Assembly (NCBI GenBank): GCA_964019165.1
Contig: OZ025267.1
Location: 16,712,079 to 16,776,078 of the forward strand
Length of the DNA stretch: 64,000 nt
Source of the DNA: Mastigias papua
Lineage: Eukaryota > Cnidaria > Scyphozoa > Rhizostomeae > Mastigiidae
Direction of reading: 5' to 3'
Positions 1 to 34,367 of the stretch are shown piece after piece (positions within the stretch are counted from its first letter, which is position 1; each line of letters starts with the position of its first letter). The position numbers and the translations under genes are program-made. The notes under the pieces were generated by a model that saw only the letters and a program-made list of their open reading frames with translations, was not told where the DNA came from and did no database searches.

Positions 1-881
1 CAATTCTTTACTTGCAATTTTTCTATAGAAGTTTACAATAGGTTTGCATAACCTGGTATTGATTAACTGTGTATTGGTCAAAAGAAGCCTATTAAAAAGC
101 TGCTGAGTTGATTTTTACAGGGTGGCGTTTGCATGGCATTTTAACATTCTATGATTGCCATTTTCCGGCATACTGTGCCTTGTCTCCTGAAAAAGACAAA
201 AAGGACAGGAATATATTATTGATAGCTAAACAAAGGGATTTTGAAGTAAAGCCTATTCCTATTCCGCGGCTACACTTCTACAGAGAATGGAGTTGCAAGA
301 TAATTAGGACCGTGCCAAGGCTATTTTTACCATTCTATCGCTTTGTTGACGGACTTTGTGGAAGTCATTCCGAATGAATTCAACCCTATTGGTTAACTCA
401 CCAGAATAAATTATGCTTGTGTTATAACACTTTGCCCAGTAGTATTCCTTGGAATTTTAAAAGTTCACTACAAATTGAAAGTATACCTAAATTGAAGTTT
501 TTACTTTAACCCCCATCATGCAGCGTGTCAATTAAACGAATTTTAATCGGAATGCGACATTATACATTCCGTAGTAGTAAGCGCCCATCTACATCTACCT
601 GTTACTGGCTACTTTCTATAAAGAAGATTCTGACAGGGTGAGAGGCCAGAGTGGAAGATTAGCTAATACGTTAAAAATATCGGAACTTGCTGTCGGTGTG
701 TACTGTAAATGGTAAATCAACGATTGTATTGAGGGAGTGTGCAGCTTCAAACTGTGATGGGGAATTGAATGTACTACATAATTTCCACCGGTAGATGTCA
801 CGGCTAAAAGATAATATACAGTATTACCTAAGCAGTTCGTTATTAGTTTCCCCAGTTGAAGAGCTACTATTTTGTTTTTAG
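1..881. other. PFAS intron or upstream sequence, no exon seen
   Basis: No PFAS exon is recognisable here. The conserved stretch that should precede the first visible exon (the FGAM-synthase N-terminal half) is absent, so it must lie left of the window and this is the 3' part of a long intron. The open frame at 108-377 has no family resemblance and no supporting splice context. I see no other structured feature. Confidence 0.6.
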
Positions 882-975
882 TTAAGTGTGCCTACTGGTT
901 TGCTAAGTGTGCCTACTGGTCTGCTAAGTGTGCCTACTGGTCTGCTAAGTGTGCCTACTGGTTTGCTAAGTGTGC
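882..975 (+). repeat. 21-bp tandem repeat abutting a PFAS 3' splice site
   Basis: About four and a half copies of a 21-bp unit (core GCTAAGTGTGCCTACTGG) run directly into the acceptor of the first visible PFAS exon. Each unit carries a CTAAG resembling a branch-point, and the last truncated unit merges into the pyrimidine tract and CAG. By chance the repeat is open in the PFAS frame and encodes repeated PTGLLSV, which would mislead a gene finder into adding residues to the exon. Confidence 0.9.
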
Positions 976-987
976 TTTCTTTAACAG

Positions 988-3900
988 GCTATGATTTGCC
1001 TTGGGAAGATAAAGGCTTTGAGTACCCAACCAATTTTGCGTCACCTCTCCAAATAGCGATTGAAGCGAGCAATGGAGCATCTGATTATGGTAATAAGTTT
1101 GGTGAACCTGTCATTTTGGGCTTTACGAGGTCATTTGGTATGAAATTGCAAAATGGTGAAAGACGGGAATGGATAAAACCAATAATGTTCAGTGGGGGTA
1201 TTGGGAGCATTGAAGATGAGCATATTAGGAAACTGGAACCAAGAGAAGGTATGATTTTACTGATTCACCACTAGTATTAACTGGTGTTAATAATATTATT
1301 TGGCGATGCTTCGATGCCATCCTAGCATCTCTATTAAGGGAAAATAAGAAAACACATTGTATACATGCATATTGAAAAGCAAACAATGTGGATCAGAGAC
1401 AATATAACATAGAGAAAAATTTATGTTTTACGAGGCTCCTCTTCAAAAACTCTCCCTTTTTTATAGTGAATGTTAACATCATGATAAAGCTGTGTTTACA
1501 TTAGTTTGACATATATTATTGTATTATTGTAGTAAAGTTTAAATGAAACAAAGGAATCAGTAGGCATTTAAAAAAGTTTAGGGATTACGAAAGGCACTCT
1601 AATCACACAAAATGCTTGTATATCTATATCCAAATATGTCCGCACTCACTAGAAATTTAGATGGATACTACACTTGCTTTGAAGTGCACTTTACGATGGA
1701 CACTCAAGGTTTTACCAACTTTGCAAGGACATGAAAGCCATGTTTCCTAGGTCCCCTCCCCCCCACACTTCCTTGGTCTATTTGCCTCATAATTGTTCGA
1801 ACGATTTGCATCATAAGTGTTCTACCTATCATTCGGCCTGGTCTTATATTGTTATTTTTGTTCAGTTCGATGTTGTTATTTGTCTTCTTCGATTTTGTTA
1901 TTGGTTCAGTTTGACATAATTATTTGACTCAGTCTGACTTTGAAAGCATTTCATCATTCAGTTATTTTTCATAAAAACCAATCTACTATTTAAGTGTCTC
2001 TTAGTCATCTGTAAGTAGAAGGAAATTTAGTTTTAGAAGAATGTTGGGGTCATGCCAAGTCACCCAGACCATGATAACTTTACTTCTTCGGTTCTTTCCA
2101 AGTTTTGCCAAATGTTAGTATGGTCAAGATGTGATAAGCATGAAAATTTTGATTTCTCATTCATTACTGTTCTCATTCTTAATTCAGCTAAGTAGCTGTG
2201 TGACCATCAAAATGACAAGTTTTGTTTACAAACTTCTTTAATTTGCTGTAGTAGCAATTTTTGAAGAGTCAGTTGTTGTTTCAAGGAATGGAAGTCGTCA
2301 AGATTGGAGGACCGGTGTACCGTATTGGCGTAGGCGGTGGAGCTGCGTCATCAGTTGAGGTACAGGGTGACAATGAAGTAGAACTTGACTTTGGAGCAGT
2401 GCAAAGGGGCGATGCAGAGATGGAACAGAAATTGAACAGGGTTATCAGAGCGTGCATTGAAATGATTGATAACAACCCGATCTGTAGCATACATGATCAG
2501 GGTGCTGGTGGAAATGGTATGCGTAAAAGAAAATTAGATAAGAATGAAGTTTATGAATTAAGTTTTTAACAATTAAGAATAGAGAAGGGGCTATTCTAGG
2601 CTGGAGCTGTCATCTTTCCTTAGGATAGGAAAGAGAGGTAATTGAAGTTTGAAATTAAAATCAATGGATTTTGAAAAACTTTTTAGATGCAAACTGAAGG
2701 AAAATTGGGATTGAAAAGTGGATTCTAGCATAAATGTCTTCAAGTGAATTCTAATTATTACACTGAAGCAGACGCAGTTTTTGTATCCAATGCCACGTGA
2801 AATGAGAACCCAATTTTTACGGCAATAATCACTTCCAAGAAACGAGGCAATTTCCCAAGAATTCAATTTTTAACTGGAGTTGTACAGTTTACTTAGGATA
2901 GCTCCTGGACCAAAGTATTGATTCCATCTTATTTAATTATTCCTTTTAGTCAAGAACAATACCCCTATCTGTATATTCATGACAGACGCAGCTGCGAAAC
3001 AGGGTTGTTCGTCGCATGTTCTTTTTCATTTCGTTTCCATTTATACATTACAATGACAATACATTCATTATAACAGTTTTTTAGTGCGTCATGCCTTTAA
3101 GAGTGCAAAATTCATACAAGAATTTGAGCTTTTTACAATGTCGTATTATTAAACGTGTTGCACGTTTCTTTTTTATAAGGAACCACTTTATAAGGAAACT
3201 ACATGTAGAAGACCAAAAAGTCTAATAAACTTTTACTTGTATTTGTATCAACAAATTCCATAAGAAGCTCTTCAATTTTGACTATGTTTATCACTACAAA
3301 TAACTCAGAATTAAGAATTCAAATTAGCATGCATTGTTTGTAGCAAGTGGCTCATAGGCGGATTTTCGTTGAAACTTATAGCGTCCATAGTGCCCTTTCT
3401 TAACACTAAGCATTTGCAATGTCTATAGCATTAAATGTGCAGTTGAAAATATGTAACTATTATGGAACTTTTAATGCTAAAATGTAGTCAAAAGATGTCC
3501 AAAAAATAAGGAACTTTTAGAACTCAAACTTGAATAAACGGGGAAAGATCAGACTTTTCTCTAATTTTTGAAAGATGTCTTATGCCTATTTTAGAAAATG
3601 TTCTTGCACCCATACATCCTCAAGATTTGTTTTTCATTTAATCTTTCCATATTGTGCAATCGTTTGAAAGAGTCGTCGCCTCTTTTGGTAGGCAATGTTC
3701 TCAAGGAGATTGTAGAACCAGCTGGTGCAGTGATAAGATGCAGAGATTTCACTTTGGGTGATCCGACGATTTCAACTTTGGAATTGTGGGGCGCTGAATA
3801 CCAGGAGAGTGATGCCATTCTGATAAGACACGAGAGCATTCCATTATTGAAGAAAATGGGCGATAGAGAGAAAGTACCTGTATCTTTTGTTGGAACCATT

Positions 3901-6900
3901 ACAGGTAGTTGTGAACTTTGTTGCCCTTTTGAACCATCTATTGAAAGGTACTACACATATGTAAGGATTCTAACATTAGTTTCCAATACGGAGGCTTTTC
4001 TTGACGGAAACTTTTAGTTGGATGGAATTTTTTTAGGACGAAGCTTTGAGTGGACGGGGATTTTTTAGGACGGAAGCTTTGGGTGGGTGGAGCTTTTTTG
4101 GGACGGAGCTGTCTTAATTTAAGACCTTATGTAATAGCATGAGTATAAATTAACAAATGAAAGCTCACCACGAATTGTCCGTAACATAATGAATAGGATT
4201 TTTGTTTTTTGTTCATAACTTTAGGAAAGTTGTGGCTTTGTAATAAACCCAAATGTTAATAAAGTTGCCATGCGATGCTTCGATGCCATCTCAGCATCAC
4301 TACAAGTTAAATTATAAAAACGCCCCCCAATGCTAAAGAGCTATTATTATTGCCTTTAATGAGACGCTGAAATTTTGTGAGGTATGGTATTTTCTTTTAA
4401 CTGTTTAATCACTATTAATGCCATTATTTCATCCTACTTTTACTTGCTGATGATACATCTTGGGAAGAACAGTAACATTTTTGTTCGATGGATTCGTCGA
4501 ATAATTAGTGTCAACTTAACTTTTCAACAATAAATGCACTTATCAAATTTACCAGAGATTGGCCAACAATGTTGTAACTACTTTAGAACTACAGTATAAT
4601 CTGTTCTATCGAAGCAACTGTTGCAGAGGAATTCATAACATGAACTTGATTACTATATGTTTCAATTATTGTTATCAATATAAAGGTGACGGCCGCATCG
4701 TTTTGGATGATTCAATATTGGGAGAAGAAGCTCCGAATGGATGTGATGGCATTCCTGCTAAGAAATTCAAAAAACAGTTTCCTGTTGATTTACCATTGGA
4801 TATTGTTCTGGGCAAAATGCCGCAAAAGGTAGGCATCTGTATAGTTTCTGATGTGTGGACTTCTGTTGCAATTAGCAGGCACTGATACTACAGAACTGGA
4901 ATTTGATTGACGATGTGTCTGTAATGAATGTTGCAGAATCTGATAGACGATGCATTTGTAGGTAATATGACAAACGTGGATGCCTTCTGTTTGACAAAAG
5001 ATTTCATGTTTTTAGTATACTTCCAATTTCCATCAGAGTTAGACTCTTTCTCCTTTTCTAATTTTTCAGCTGTATGCATTTTCAGATTCGTTATTTTCTA
5101 TTGACCCCATTTTGTTTTCAGTGATACCACTTTTGAAATCATCTAGTACACATCTTTTTACATAAAGGACTAAATGAACAGTTTGGGATGTTGATGATTT
5201 TTCTTTTTTTCAGACATTCATCTTGGAAAGAGCTGAGCCATCCTCATCTGAATTCACACTTCCAACCGATTTAACCGTCATGACAGCTCTTGATAGGGTT
5301 TTAAGATTGCCCAGTGTGGCTAGCAAGCGGTTCCTTACCAACAAAGTGGGTCATTTCGCTTTTTCATTATAACAATGAAACCTAAGTCAACCTTACCGAG
5401 TTCATTTGCCTAAAAGCAATTGAAAGTTCGGCTAGTTCAATGCCCTATAAGGGAAAATCTTAAGTGCATTTGTTGGCAGGAAAATATTCATATGAAGATA
5501 AAGTGTACAGCGTAGTAACTTGATGTACAACTGTTCTCAGTCATAAAAGGGATTGATTTGCAAACAAGCTGAATTTACATATCGATTGATAAAGAATGAA
5601 ACATCTTTATGAGCCTAATTATATTGGCAGGTTGAAAAGATTCTAAATAATTGAAACAGAAACATGCAAGGAGACTGTAGATTCTTAATGAAAGAAGTTA
5701 GCCTTTAACCAAAATCGAAAATCAAATCTGCGAGTTATAAGACTGTGATTGTAACTGTAATTGTGTTTTTGTGTCATGATCGTATTGATTTTGATTAAAA
5801 TTGAGTCATAGTAATACTAATTGCATTTGATTCATAATCAAGTCACCATTTCAACCAAAAATGATTAATGATCTCTCTGGGAAATCGATTTTCTCTGAAA
5901 TCGGCCGTTACTGAGCATTAATTGAAAATAGCCGTAAGTCAACTCGATGACATTTGGGAAACAAGTTTTCTCTCGTCCATAACTTTGCAATTGATTTCCT
6001 ATAACAAAGTCAAGGCTGTAAGTTGCTATGATTATGTGATAGTTCTCGATCTCAATCACCTTAGGTCGATCGCTGCGTTACAGGACTGATTGCGCAGCAG
6101 CAATGTGTTGGACCTTTGCACACCCCAGTTGCTGACGTAGCGGTAACTGCATTGACAATGTTCGAATCTGTGGGCGTGGCAACAGCTATCGGCGAGCAGC
6201 CAATCAAAGGCCTAATTGACCCTGGATGTGGAGCCCGAATGACTGTTGCGGAAGCTCTAACTAATTTAGTTTTTGCTCAGATTTCTGATCTAAAGGTGAG
6301 TTAGCTATACTTTATTCAGCCTCTTGTGGGTTGCTGTTATTGACTGTATGATTTGAAATCTTCGCAATTATGTGGTGATGAAATATCCCTGCATATAATA
6401 TTGTTTGCATGTATTATCATCGCATAATATTTATCTGCGAGAAATATCTTAATAGTATGTTGGTACTACAGAATATTACTATTGCACTTAATAGCGTTAA
6501 GCTTCTTTAGCACACTACGATGCATCTCTGTGCAATATCTCTGGATGAAGTTCTCCTTGTATATCATTGTGTTAAATATCTCTACGCAAAATCTCTCAAG
6601 GTCGTTTATTTCTTACGTCAATGTGAAATAGTCCATATCTCCTGCTTTCTGTTTATTTTTGTTAGAATTTTTCTGCATAATTTTTTTACGGTAGCGTTGA
6701 TTTGACTGTGTTTTTGGTTTACTTAGTATTCTTAGGAGTTAAAAGGTACTTGATTCTTTATAAGTTAATGTAATTAATTTTCAGTTATTCCTAACTTAGT
6801 TATTTACAAATGAAGTACAAGTCCTTTAGTTGGATTTGACTTTTGGTTTAGCGTAGACAACATACTCTTTTTGATAATTCCCATCTTTCTTATAGACGAT

Positions 6901-9260
6901 TGCCTTCTCTATGCACAAAAAGCATAGTACACCACTTTATTCTCGTGACACATTACACAGAGTGTTTTTAACTGTTTTACATTCCATACATCATTTTATT
7001 GACTAACATCAATTTGATTGATTAGGATGTAAAGTGCAGTGGGAACTGGATGTGGGCTGCTAAGCTGCCTGGCGAAGGCGCGTTGTTATACGATGCTTGC
7101 AAAGCATTGTGCGAAACCCTTTGCCAATTGGGAATCGCAATCGATGGCGGCAAAGATTCTTTAAGCATGGCAGCGAGGATTGGCGACGAAGTTGTCAAAT
7201 GTCCTGGAGAATTAGTCCTATCTGTTTATGTTCCATGCACTGACATCACAAAAACCGTAACGCCTGACTTGAAGTGCAATGGTGAAAGTGTTCTTATTCA
7301 CGTCAAACTTAGCAGTACTTTATGCAGACTTGGTGGGAGTGCATTGGCTCAGGTTTATGGTGGAGTTGGAAACGAGTCACCCGATATGGATGATATTGAG
7401 GTTTATATGTTTCAATATCTATCTTCATTTTGATATTTTGTTACAGCAGATTAAACACTCAGTTTTTCATTTTTTGATAACGCTATATTGCCCTTTGTTT
7501 TCTATGTATTTCATTTCCCTCTTGTCTATTTCTCATTTTACCCGTCTTTTCTACTGTTTCTCACTTTCTTTTCTTCTTGAAATTTCTTCTAATATTGATC
7601 GACTCGCCAGAAGGCTTGGGGTGTCTTTTTGTAGATAAGTAATGTAATTTTGGAAACACTTGGCTGACGTTTTAGCTTCTTGACTGTTCATGCTTATGAA
7701 ACATTACGATTAGGATAAAGATTTTCACTGAGAGCGTTAGTGCTGAGAGATCGTCCTTGCATTATCCGTATAACGCAGGTGTAGATAAAATTGGTAAAAC
7801 CCAATACCGTTTATATAATTTTCACGGAGATAAAAATATTTAGGCTACTGTTTGGTAGTTTTATTTCATCTTCTTAGATGTTCAAAAGCGGCTTCATGGT
7901 CACTCAGAACTTAATCCAAGACGGGAAAATCAAGTCGGGACACGATATTAGTGATGGCGGACTTGTAGCGTGCTTGCTTGAGATGGGATTTAGTGGCAAT
8001 TGTGGAATGATTGTCGATCTGAATTCGAATGATTATGGATTTTTGACTGGAGTCATTTCACTGTTGTTCGCTGAAGAGCTAGGATTGGTTCTAGAAGTAG
8101 CGGAATCGGATACGCAGAGTGTCATTGAGGCTTACTCTCAATATAACGTTGTAGCTCACACGATTGGTCGACCTGATGGAACTAGGAAAGACGCTGCGGT
8201 GGTCATATCATTTGACGGCAGGGTCGTGTTGAATGAGAAAATGGTCATCTTGCGAGATATTTGGGAAGAAACTAGCTTCCAATTGGAGCGACTCCAAGCA
8301 AGTAAGAACTGTGTTCAGGAAGAAAAGAACTTCTTATCGGAAAGAAAGGCACCGAAATATCATCTGACATTTGAACCCAAGGGGCTAGTTTCATATGAAT
8401 GTGCTTCGCCGAGTAGAGGATGTCACAGGGTTGCTGTGGTAAGAGAAGAAGGAAGTAACGGTGATCGAGAGATGGCTGCAAGTTTCTTTATGGCCGGATT
8501 CGAAGTTTGGGATATTACAATGCAAGATATTTGCACTGGGAAAGTTAAGCTGGATAAATTTCGCGGAGTTGTCTTCGTAGGGGGTTTCAGTTATGCCGAT
8601 GTACTAGGCTCAGCAAAAGGCTGGGCTGCAGTCACCCGTTTCAATGAGAACGCTCGAAGAGAGCTGGGCAATTTTCGTGCCAGACATGATACCTTTAGTC
8701 TTGGCGTATGTAATGGCTGCCAGCTTATGGGACTGAACGGATGGGTTGGCAGTGGGGATGATTCCAGTAACTTGGATGGTAATGGCATCGAAATCAAAGG
8801 TCAGCAGATGGAGCAAGGTGTTTTCTTTACCCATAATGATTCTGGTAGATTCGAGTGTCGTTTTGCAACAGTACGAATTGAAAAGAGTCCTGCAATGATG
8901 CTAAAAAGTATGGAAGGCTCTATACTTGGTATATGGGTTGCTCACGGTGAAGGGAAAGTGGAGTTCAAGTCAGATAGCATCAGAAGGAAGATTGCAAATG
9001 AAAACCTCATTTCATTGCGATATGTAGATGACGATGGTAACACGACTTTGAAGTACCCGCAAAACCCTAACGGATCTCCAGATGGTATTGCAGCAATATG
9101 CTCGTCTGATGGTAGGCATTTAGCTATGATGCCACACCCAGAAAGATGCTCCGTGCTTTGGCAATGGCCCTGGATGCCCCAAAGTTGGCATTCACTCGAA
9201 TCATCACCCTGGCTTCAAATGTTTCGTAATGCTTATGAGTGGTGCCAAGAACATGTTTAA
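988..9260 (+). CDS. PFAS: phosphoribosylformylglycinamidine synthase (FGAM synthase), 5'-partial
   Basis: Catalyses ATP- and glutamine-dependent conversion of FGAR to FGAM, step four of de novo purine synthesis, in the cytosol. Eight exons are visible: 988-1248, 2286-2516, 3692-3904, 4686-4828, 5214-5345, 6065-6295, 7026-7400 and 7878-9260. They total 2969 nt and stay in frame across all GT..AG junctions (the intron after 5345 uses the donor GTGGGT). About 988 residues are present against about 1340 in vertebrates, so the N-terminal quarter lies left of the window. Diagnostic stretches are IEASNGASDYGNKFGEPV, FSGGIGS, WGAEYQES, VDGGKDSLSMAAR, SGHDISDGGL, EEGSNGDREMA and GGFSYADVLGSAKGWAA. The C-terminal glutaminase domain keeps its nucleophile Cys in GVCNGCQL (codon 8709-8711) and its His/Glu in MPHPER. 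The stop is at 9258-9260. No AATAAA is obvious in the next 300 nt. Identification by family conservation is very secure. Confidence 0.96.
1304..1331 (+). repeat. short interspersed repeat shared by two PFAS introns (copy 1)
   Basis: The core GATGCTTCGATGCCATC, with a following AGCATC, recurs at 4271-4297 in another intron of the same gene. Both are preceded by TGTTAATAA-like sequence, so the homology extends roughly 50 bp. It is probably the remnant of an interspersed element; no terminal repeats are visible. Confidence 0.5.
3161..3545 (+). mobile_element. decayed copy of TIR-element family A in a PFAS intron
   Basis: Starts with CACGTTTCTTTTTTATAAGG, like the terminal inverted repeat of the element at 62027-63259. 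Its right half (3365-3545) matches 63080-63240 (shared GCACTAAATGTG-like, GGAACTTTTA and GATGTCCAAAAA blocks). The right terminal repeat is not found, so the copy is truncated. It is presumed non-autonomous; no transposase is visible. Confidence 0.6.
4268..4297 (+). repeat. short interspersed repeat shared by two PFAS introns (copy 2)
   Basis: Partner of the copy at 1304-1331, with the same core and the same flanking GTTAATAA. Just upstream (about 4010-4115) lies a degenerate tandem repeat of about 33 bp built on TTTTTTAGGACG(G)AAGCTTTG. Confidence 0.5.
7878..9260 (+). CDS. PFAS: PFAS terminal exon (AIRS-C plus glutamine amidotransferase domain)
   Basis: A single 1383-nt exon encodes the last 460 residues: the end of the second AIR-synthase-like half (SGHDISDGGL, then LFAEELGLVLEV), the linker (WEETSFQLERLQ) and the whole class-I glutaminase domain. 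The acceptor CTTCTTAG ends at 7877 and the frame joins phase 0 to the exon ending at 7400. It is much longer than any other exon in the window and contrasts with the finely split upstream part. Confidence 0.95.
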   Translation: MFKSGFMVTQNLIQDGKIKSGHDISDGGLVACLLEMGFSGNCGMIVDLNSNDYGFLTGVISLLFAEELGLVLEVAESDTQSVIEAYSQYNVVAHTIGRPDGTRKDAAVVISFDGRVVLNEKMVILRDIWEETSFQLERLQASKNCVQEEKNFLSERKAPKYHLTFEPKGLVSYECASPSRGCHRVAVVREEGSNGDREMAASFFMAGFEVWDITMQDICTGKVKLDKFRGVVFVGGFSYADVLGSAKGWAAVTRFNENARRELGNFRARHDTFSLGVCNGCQLMGLNGWVGSGDDSSNLDGNGIEIKGQQMEQGVFFTHNDSGRFECRFATVRIEKSPAMMLKSMEGSILGIWVAHGEGKVEFKSDSIRRKIANENLISLRYVDDDGNTTLKYPQNPNGSPDGIAAICSSDGRHLAMMPHPERCSVLWQWPWMPQSWHSLESSPWLQMFRNAYEWCQEHV

Positions 9261-10330
9261 TGAAAAGAAGCGGCGGCATGATTTTGACATGAGGAAGAAC
9301 AGTTATTGCTGTTTCTACTTTGGAAAGCAACGCGTATCCTGCTTTATAGTACGAATAATTGTTTTGAACTAATTTAAAATATTTAAGCTCCTTGTGGAAT
9401 TTTGTATTTATGTTAGTTTAGGGTTTGTTCATTCCCTCTTTGGTTTAGTTGATAAGCATGATCTGTACATACAAAGAACATATTTTTAGAGGACTCTAAG
9501 CACTTTCCAGTTAGCTAGTTAGTACAATTGTTTGAATAGGAGGACCATTGATTTGACGTGGTCATATATTATCAGGATTTAATCGCCAGTAATGGTAACA
9601 TGCTTCATACGTATTGACCCATTGTATCTCATAGACGTACTTTTGTAACTTTGTCAACCACCCTTACTTACAATTTAGCTCGAATTCTGCTACACATTCT
9701 TTTGTGACATTGTTGTACAGTCAAGCTCTGTTATGATTCCTCCCGTTGTGACGGCAACCTCTTCTTCCACTACTAACTTTGTCGGACCAAGTATATTCCC
9801 TTAGGCAAACCCTGATATACCATCATTCTCCCGTTGTCCGCCGTCCGCCTTCAACTTTGTGGAACAAGTGCAAGATAATAGACGGATAAACCACCATATT
9901 GGCTGAAGAGTAATGTTCGTCAACATGATTTGATCTCGAGGGGGACACATGTTCGCTAAGCATTTTTGCTAAGTCTTTGATTTTCATTGATTATGTTGTC
10001 ATTTTGTATCCTGATATTCTACATGCATTTCTTACTTTCCAAGTTTCCCAAAACGATGTTTTTCAGCATAATTTTAGTGTTCTTGGTTGTAACGGGGTTG
10101 TACTGCAACACTGCAACACACAATGCATGATGGATGCTGTCTTTGCCACGTCGCGTCCATTTGATGTAGTCTGGGTACCAGTATACGCTTCTGGCTGACT
10201 TTGCCCAAGAAAGGAACGAAAGAGAGATTCTCTGACTGGATGTATCACGAATTTCTTATACTTTTATTGACAATTTGAGTCAACTATGTTTTGACAGTTA
10301 TATTCGAAGTTATAGATACTAGCTGATAAG
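9261..10330. other. intergenic gap between PFAS and SEC24
   Basis: A 1.07 kb gap between two genes in the same orientation. It must hold the PFAS 3' end and the SEC24 promoter and 5' UTR. I see no TATA box or AATAAA that I would defend. An in-frame TAG at 10313-10315 marks the upstream limit of the SEC24 reading frame. Confidence 0.5.
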
Positions 10331-32196
<21,866 letters not shown>

Positions 32197-33242
32197 ACAC
32201 TGTTACAAATGCCTAATATATCATCAGAAAAGAGATGGAATATGCGATGCAGATTAATCGAGTAGATCAGGCACTGGTGGAATTGTGCCATTGTTTCTCA
32301 TCTGTGGCAAAGAAGCAATTGAACTGGTTGCTATTGTTCTATGTCATTGATCTCGGTGATTTGCTGTCATGTGTCAGAATCAGATCTGAATTGTTACCCC
32401 TTAGAAAGAAGTCCTCCATTTCGGCTATTAGTTATCGTCGCGAATACTGGCTATCCTTGCAGTTAAAAAGTATATTTTTAATTTAGGTTTGTTCTAGAGC
32501 TTTCAGCAGCCATTATGGCAAAGGTGGTATTAATTTGAGTAAACACAACCTCGTTCACAATTACACATTTGAGTATATGGTAGTTCACATAGCTTGAAAG
32601 ATCAAGCGGTCTTCACGTGCTCGCAGATTTGCTCTGAAGATTACAGCCAAATATATTCGTTTGTCATTTTCATCATTGGTACCACTTTATGTTAGAATTG
32701 ATAGAATTTATGAAATTTCAAGGTGTTTGAAGGGAATTGTTTTTGCGTATATCTGAAGGACTATTGATAGTTTTACTATTTTCTCTACAATACAACTTAG
32801 AGGACGGAAGAATTATTTTGTTCAAGAATATTGCGTTTAACTGAAGATATGTTCAGCGTATGGAAACGGTTTCTTCGACATCTTAGAAAATATTGTTAAC
32901 TTACGCTCTCCCTCTTTCTTTCTTTTTCATGGATATTTGCCATATGTTCGTTTTACTTTGTTCAGTGACAGGCATTTCATGCTTCTAGAGCACTATGTTC
33001 CTCCATACAGTTAATGGTCTGTCGCATTTTTATAGGATTTACGCTTTTGTTCGGACTGAGAAGTTTGTTCAGTCTATAAGGACCGCTATTTCTAGCATAA
33101 ACTGCTTGCATGTTCAGTTGGATTTTACTGATTATCTGTATGAATAGAATGAGAGAGAAAACACAGTGGTGATTATAGTAATGGGGATTGTAAGAAATCC
33201 TTTGCAAATCAGAGCATATCGCTTCTAATACTACATCAATCA
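32197..33242. other. sequence downstream of SEC24, no gene seen
   Basis: Contains the SEC24 3' UTR, whose end I cannot place. The only AATAAA nearby (about 32184) overlaps the last codons. No other gene is recognisable. Confidence 0.5.
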
Positions 33243-33445
33243 CAGGCCTCTCAATGAGACGCGCACGAGCGCGCAGGCACGCGCCCAGCTCAGTTCACGC
33301 GCTCGACATGTCACTCGCGAAAGGTTTATCAAAGATGCAAATTTAGATGCCTAGGAAAGCTATCACAATTTAATGTTAAGCGCGCGCAAACGATCCCACG
33401 CGCGCGATTGGCAGCGCGCGTCAAATTTACTCATTGTAAGGCCTG
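33243..33445. mobile_element. 203-bp GC-rich TIR element (MITE)
   Basis: Terminal inverted repeats of 16 bp (CAGGCCTCTCAATGAG on the left; the right end CTCATTGTAAGGCCTG is its inverse with two mismatches). Directly abutting 6-bp duplicates CAATCA lie at 33237-33242 and 33446-33451. The interior is rich in alternating CG and GC (GCGCGC runs at about 33380-33420), unlike the AT-rich surroundings. Non-coding. Confidence 0.7.
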
Positions 33446-34224
33446 CAATCATTCTAAGCCTTGCACTGCTAAGCTGAAAGGCTCTGTCAGTGTGTTATTA
33501 GCGTCTATACTTTGTCCCTAATTTCCTCTTAGAATAATAATTATAAAGATATTTTAGTGTTAATAACTTTGAATCAAAAAGTACTAATAATGGTGAGTAT
33601 TACGTTGCAACGTTTTGTATTATTTCTTGCGCGTTTCGTACTTTATATGGTGGGAAGTTGAATCAATTTTCTTGTCGTCTAGTTCTTGTAATCATCGTTT
33701 TAAAATTTAGAGTTTATCAACATTTTGTGATTCAACTGCATCGTAGATCTGTCTCTTCATAATATTTCTACCCCTTATCATCTGTCATTGAACTGGATTT
33801 TGCTTACAAACCTTTCATCGATAAACTTGCATACTCTTACCGTAGTTATCCCGTATTCTCAAGCCACCATGATTTTCAAACCGTTTAGAAACTAAAGTTT
33901 AGCGACAAAGGGATATGGCCACCCCAGTGTTTATCGCACCATCACTTCTTTGGAAATGGCCAATGCAGCTTGGAGCATTTAATATTAGCACAGGCAGGCT
34001 GAAATTGAAAAGTATATTTGTAAAACTCTTACAGGAGCGTAGCAATTATTTAAGATGCGCGTGAGACTGGATATGACGAATTATTAGCGAAACCCAGGCT
34101 GGGCTGAAGGTAAACAATTTTTCTTGTTGAAGGAAACCCGCAAAGATAGATCGTTCAGGCTTATATTCAGCAAGCATGTTTTATTCCTGGTGTGTATTCG
34201 TTGTGCTTTTTATTTGATTTGCAG

Positions 34225-34367
34225 ACCGCTGCTGCTTTAAATTTGCAATCTGTCGGCTCTTTAATTTATCCTAGTACCAGCAAAAATGGCTGCTTGACGA
34301 CAGCTACTGTAACTAAGACCCTGAAAGATGGCCTTTTTGCGATTACATTCAGTTCAGCAAGTCACAG
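34225..34367 (+). CDS. unassigned exon-like segment, possibly macro-domain-like
   Basis: A 143-nt open stretch lies between an acceptor (TTTGCAG) and a donor (GTCGAAG). It translates to a protein-like composition including AAALNLQSVGSLIY and TVTKTLKDGLFAI. The A-x-x-L-x-x-x-S-V ... P pattern faintly resembles a macro domain strand-helix, but key glycines are missing. It does not join in frame to the next exon-like segment at 35643, so it may be a gene relic. Confidence 0.2.

Noticed and set aside
888..987. N-terminal extension of the first PFAS exon (repeated PTGLLSV)
   Set aside because: It is translated tandem repeat upstream of a clear acceptor (TTTAACAG); family conservation starts exactly at 988.
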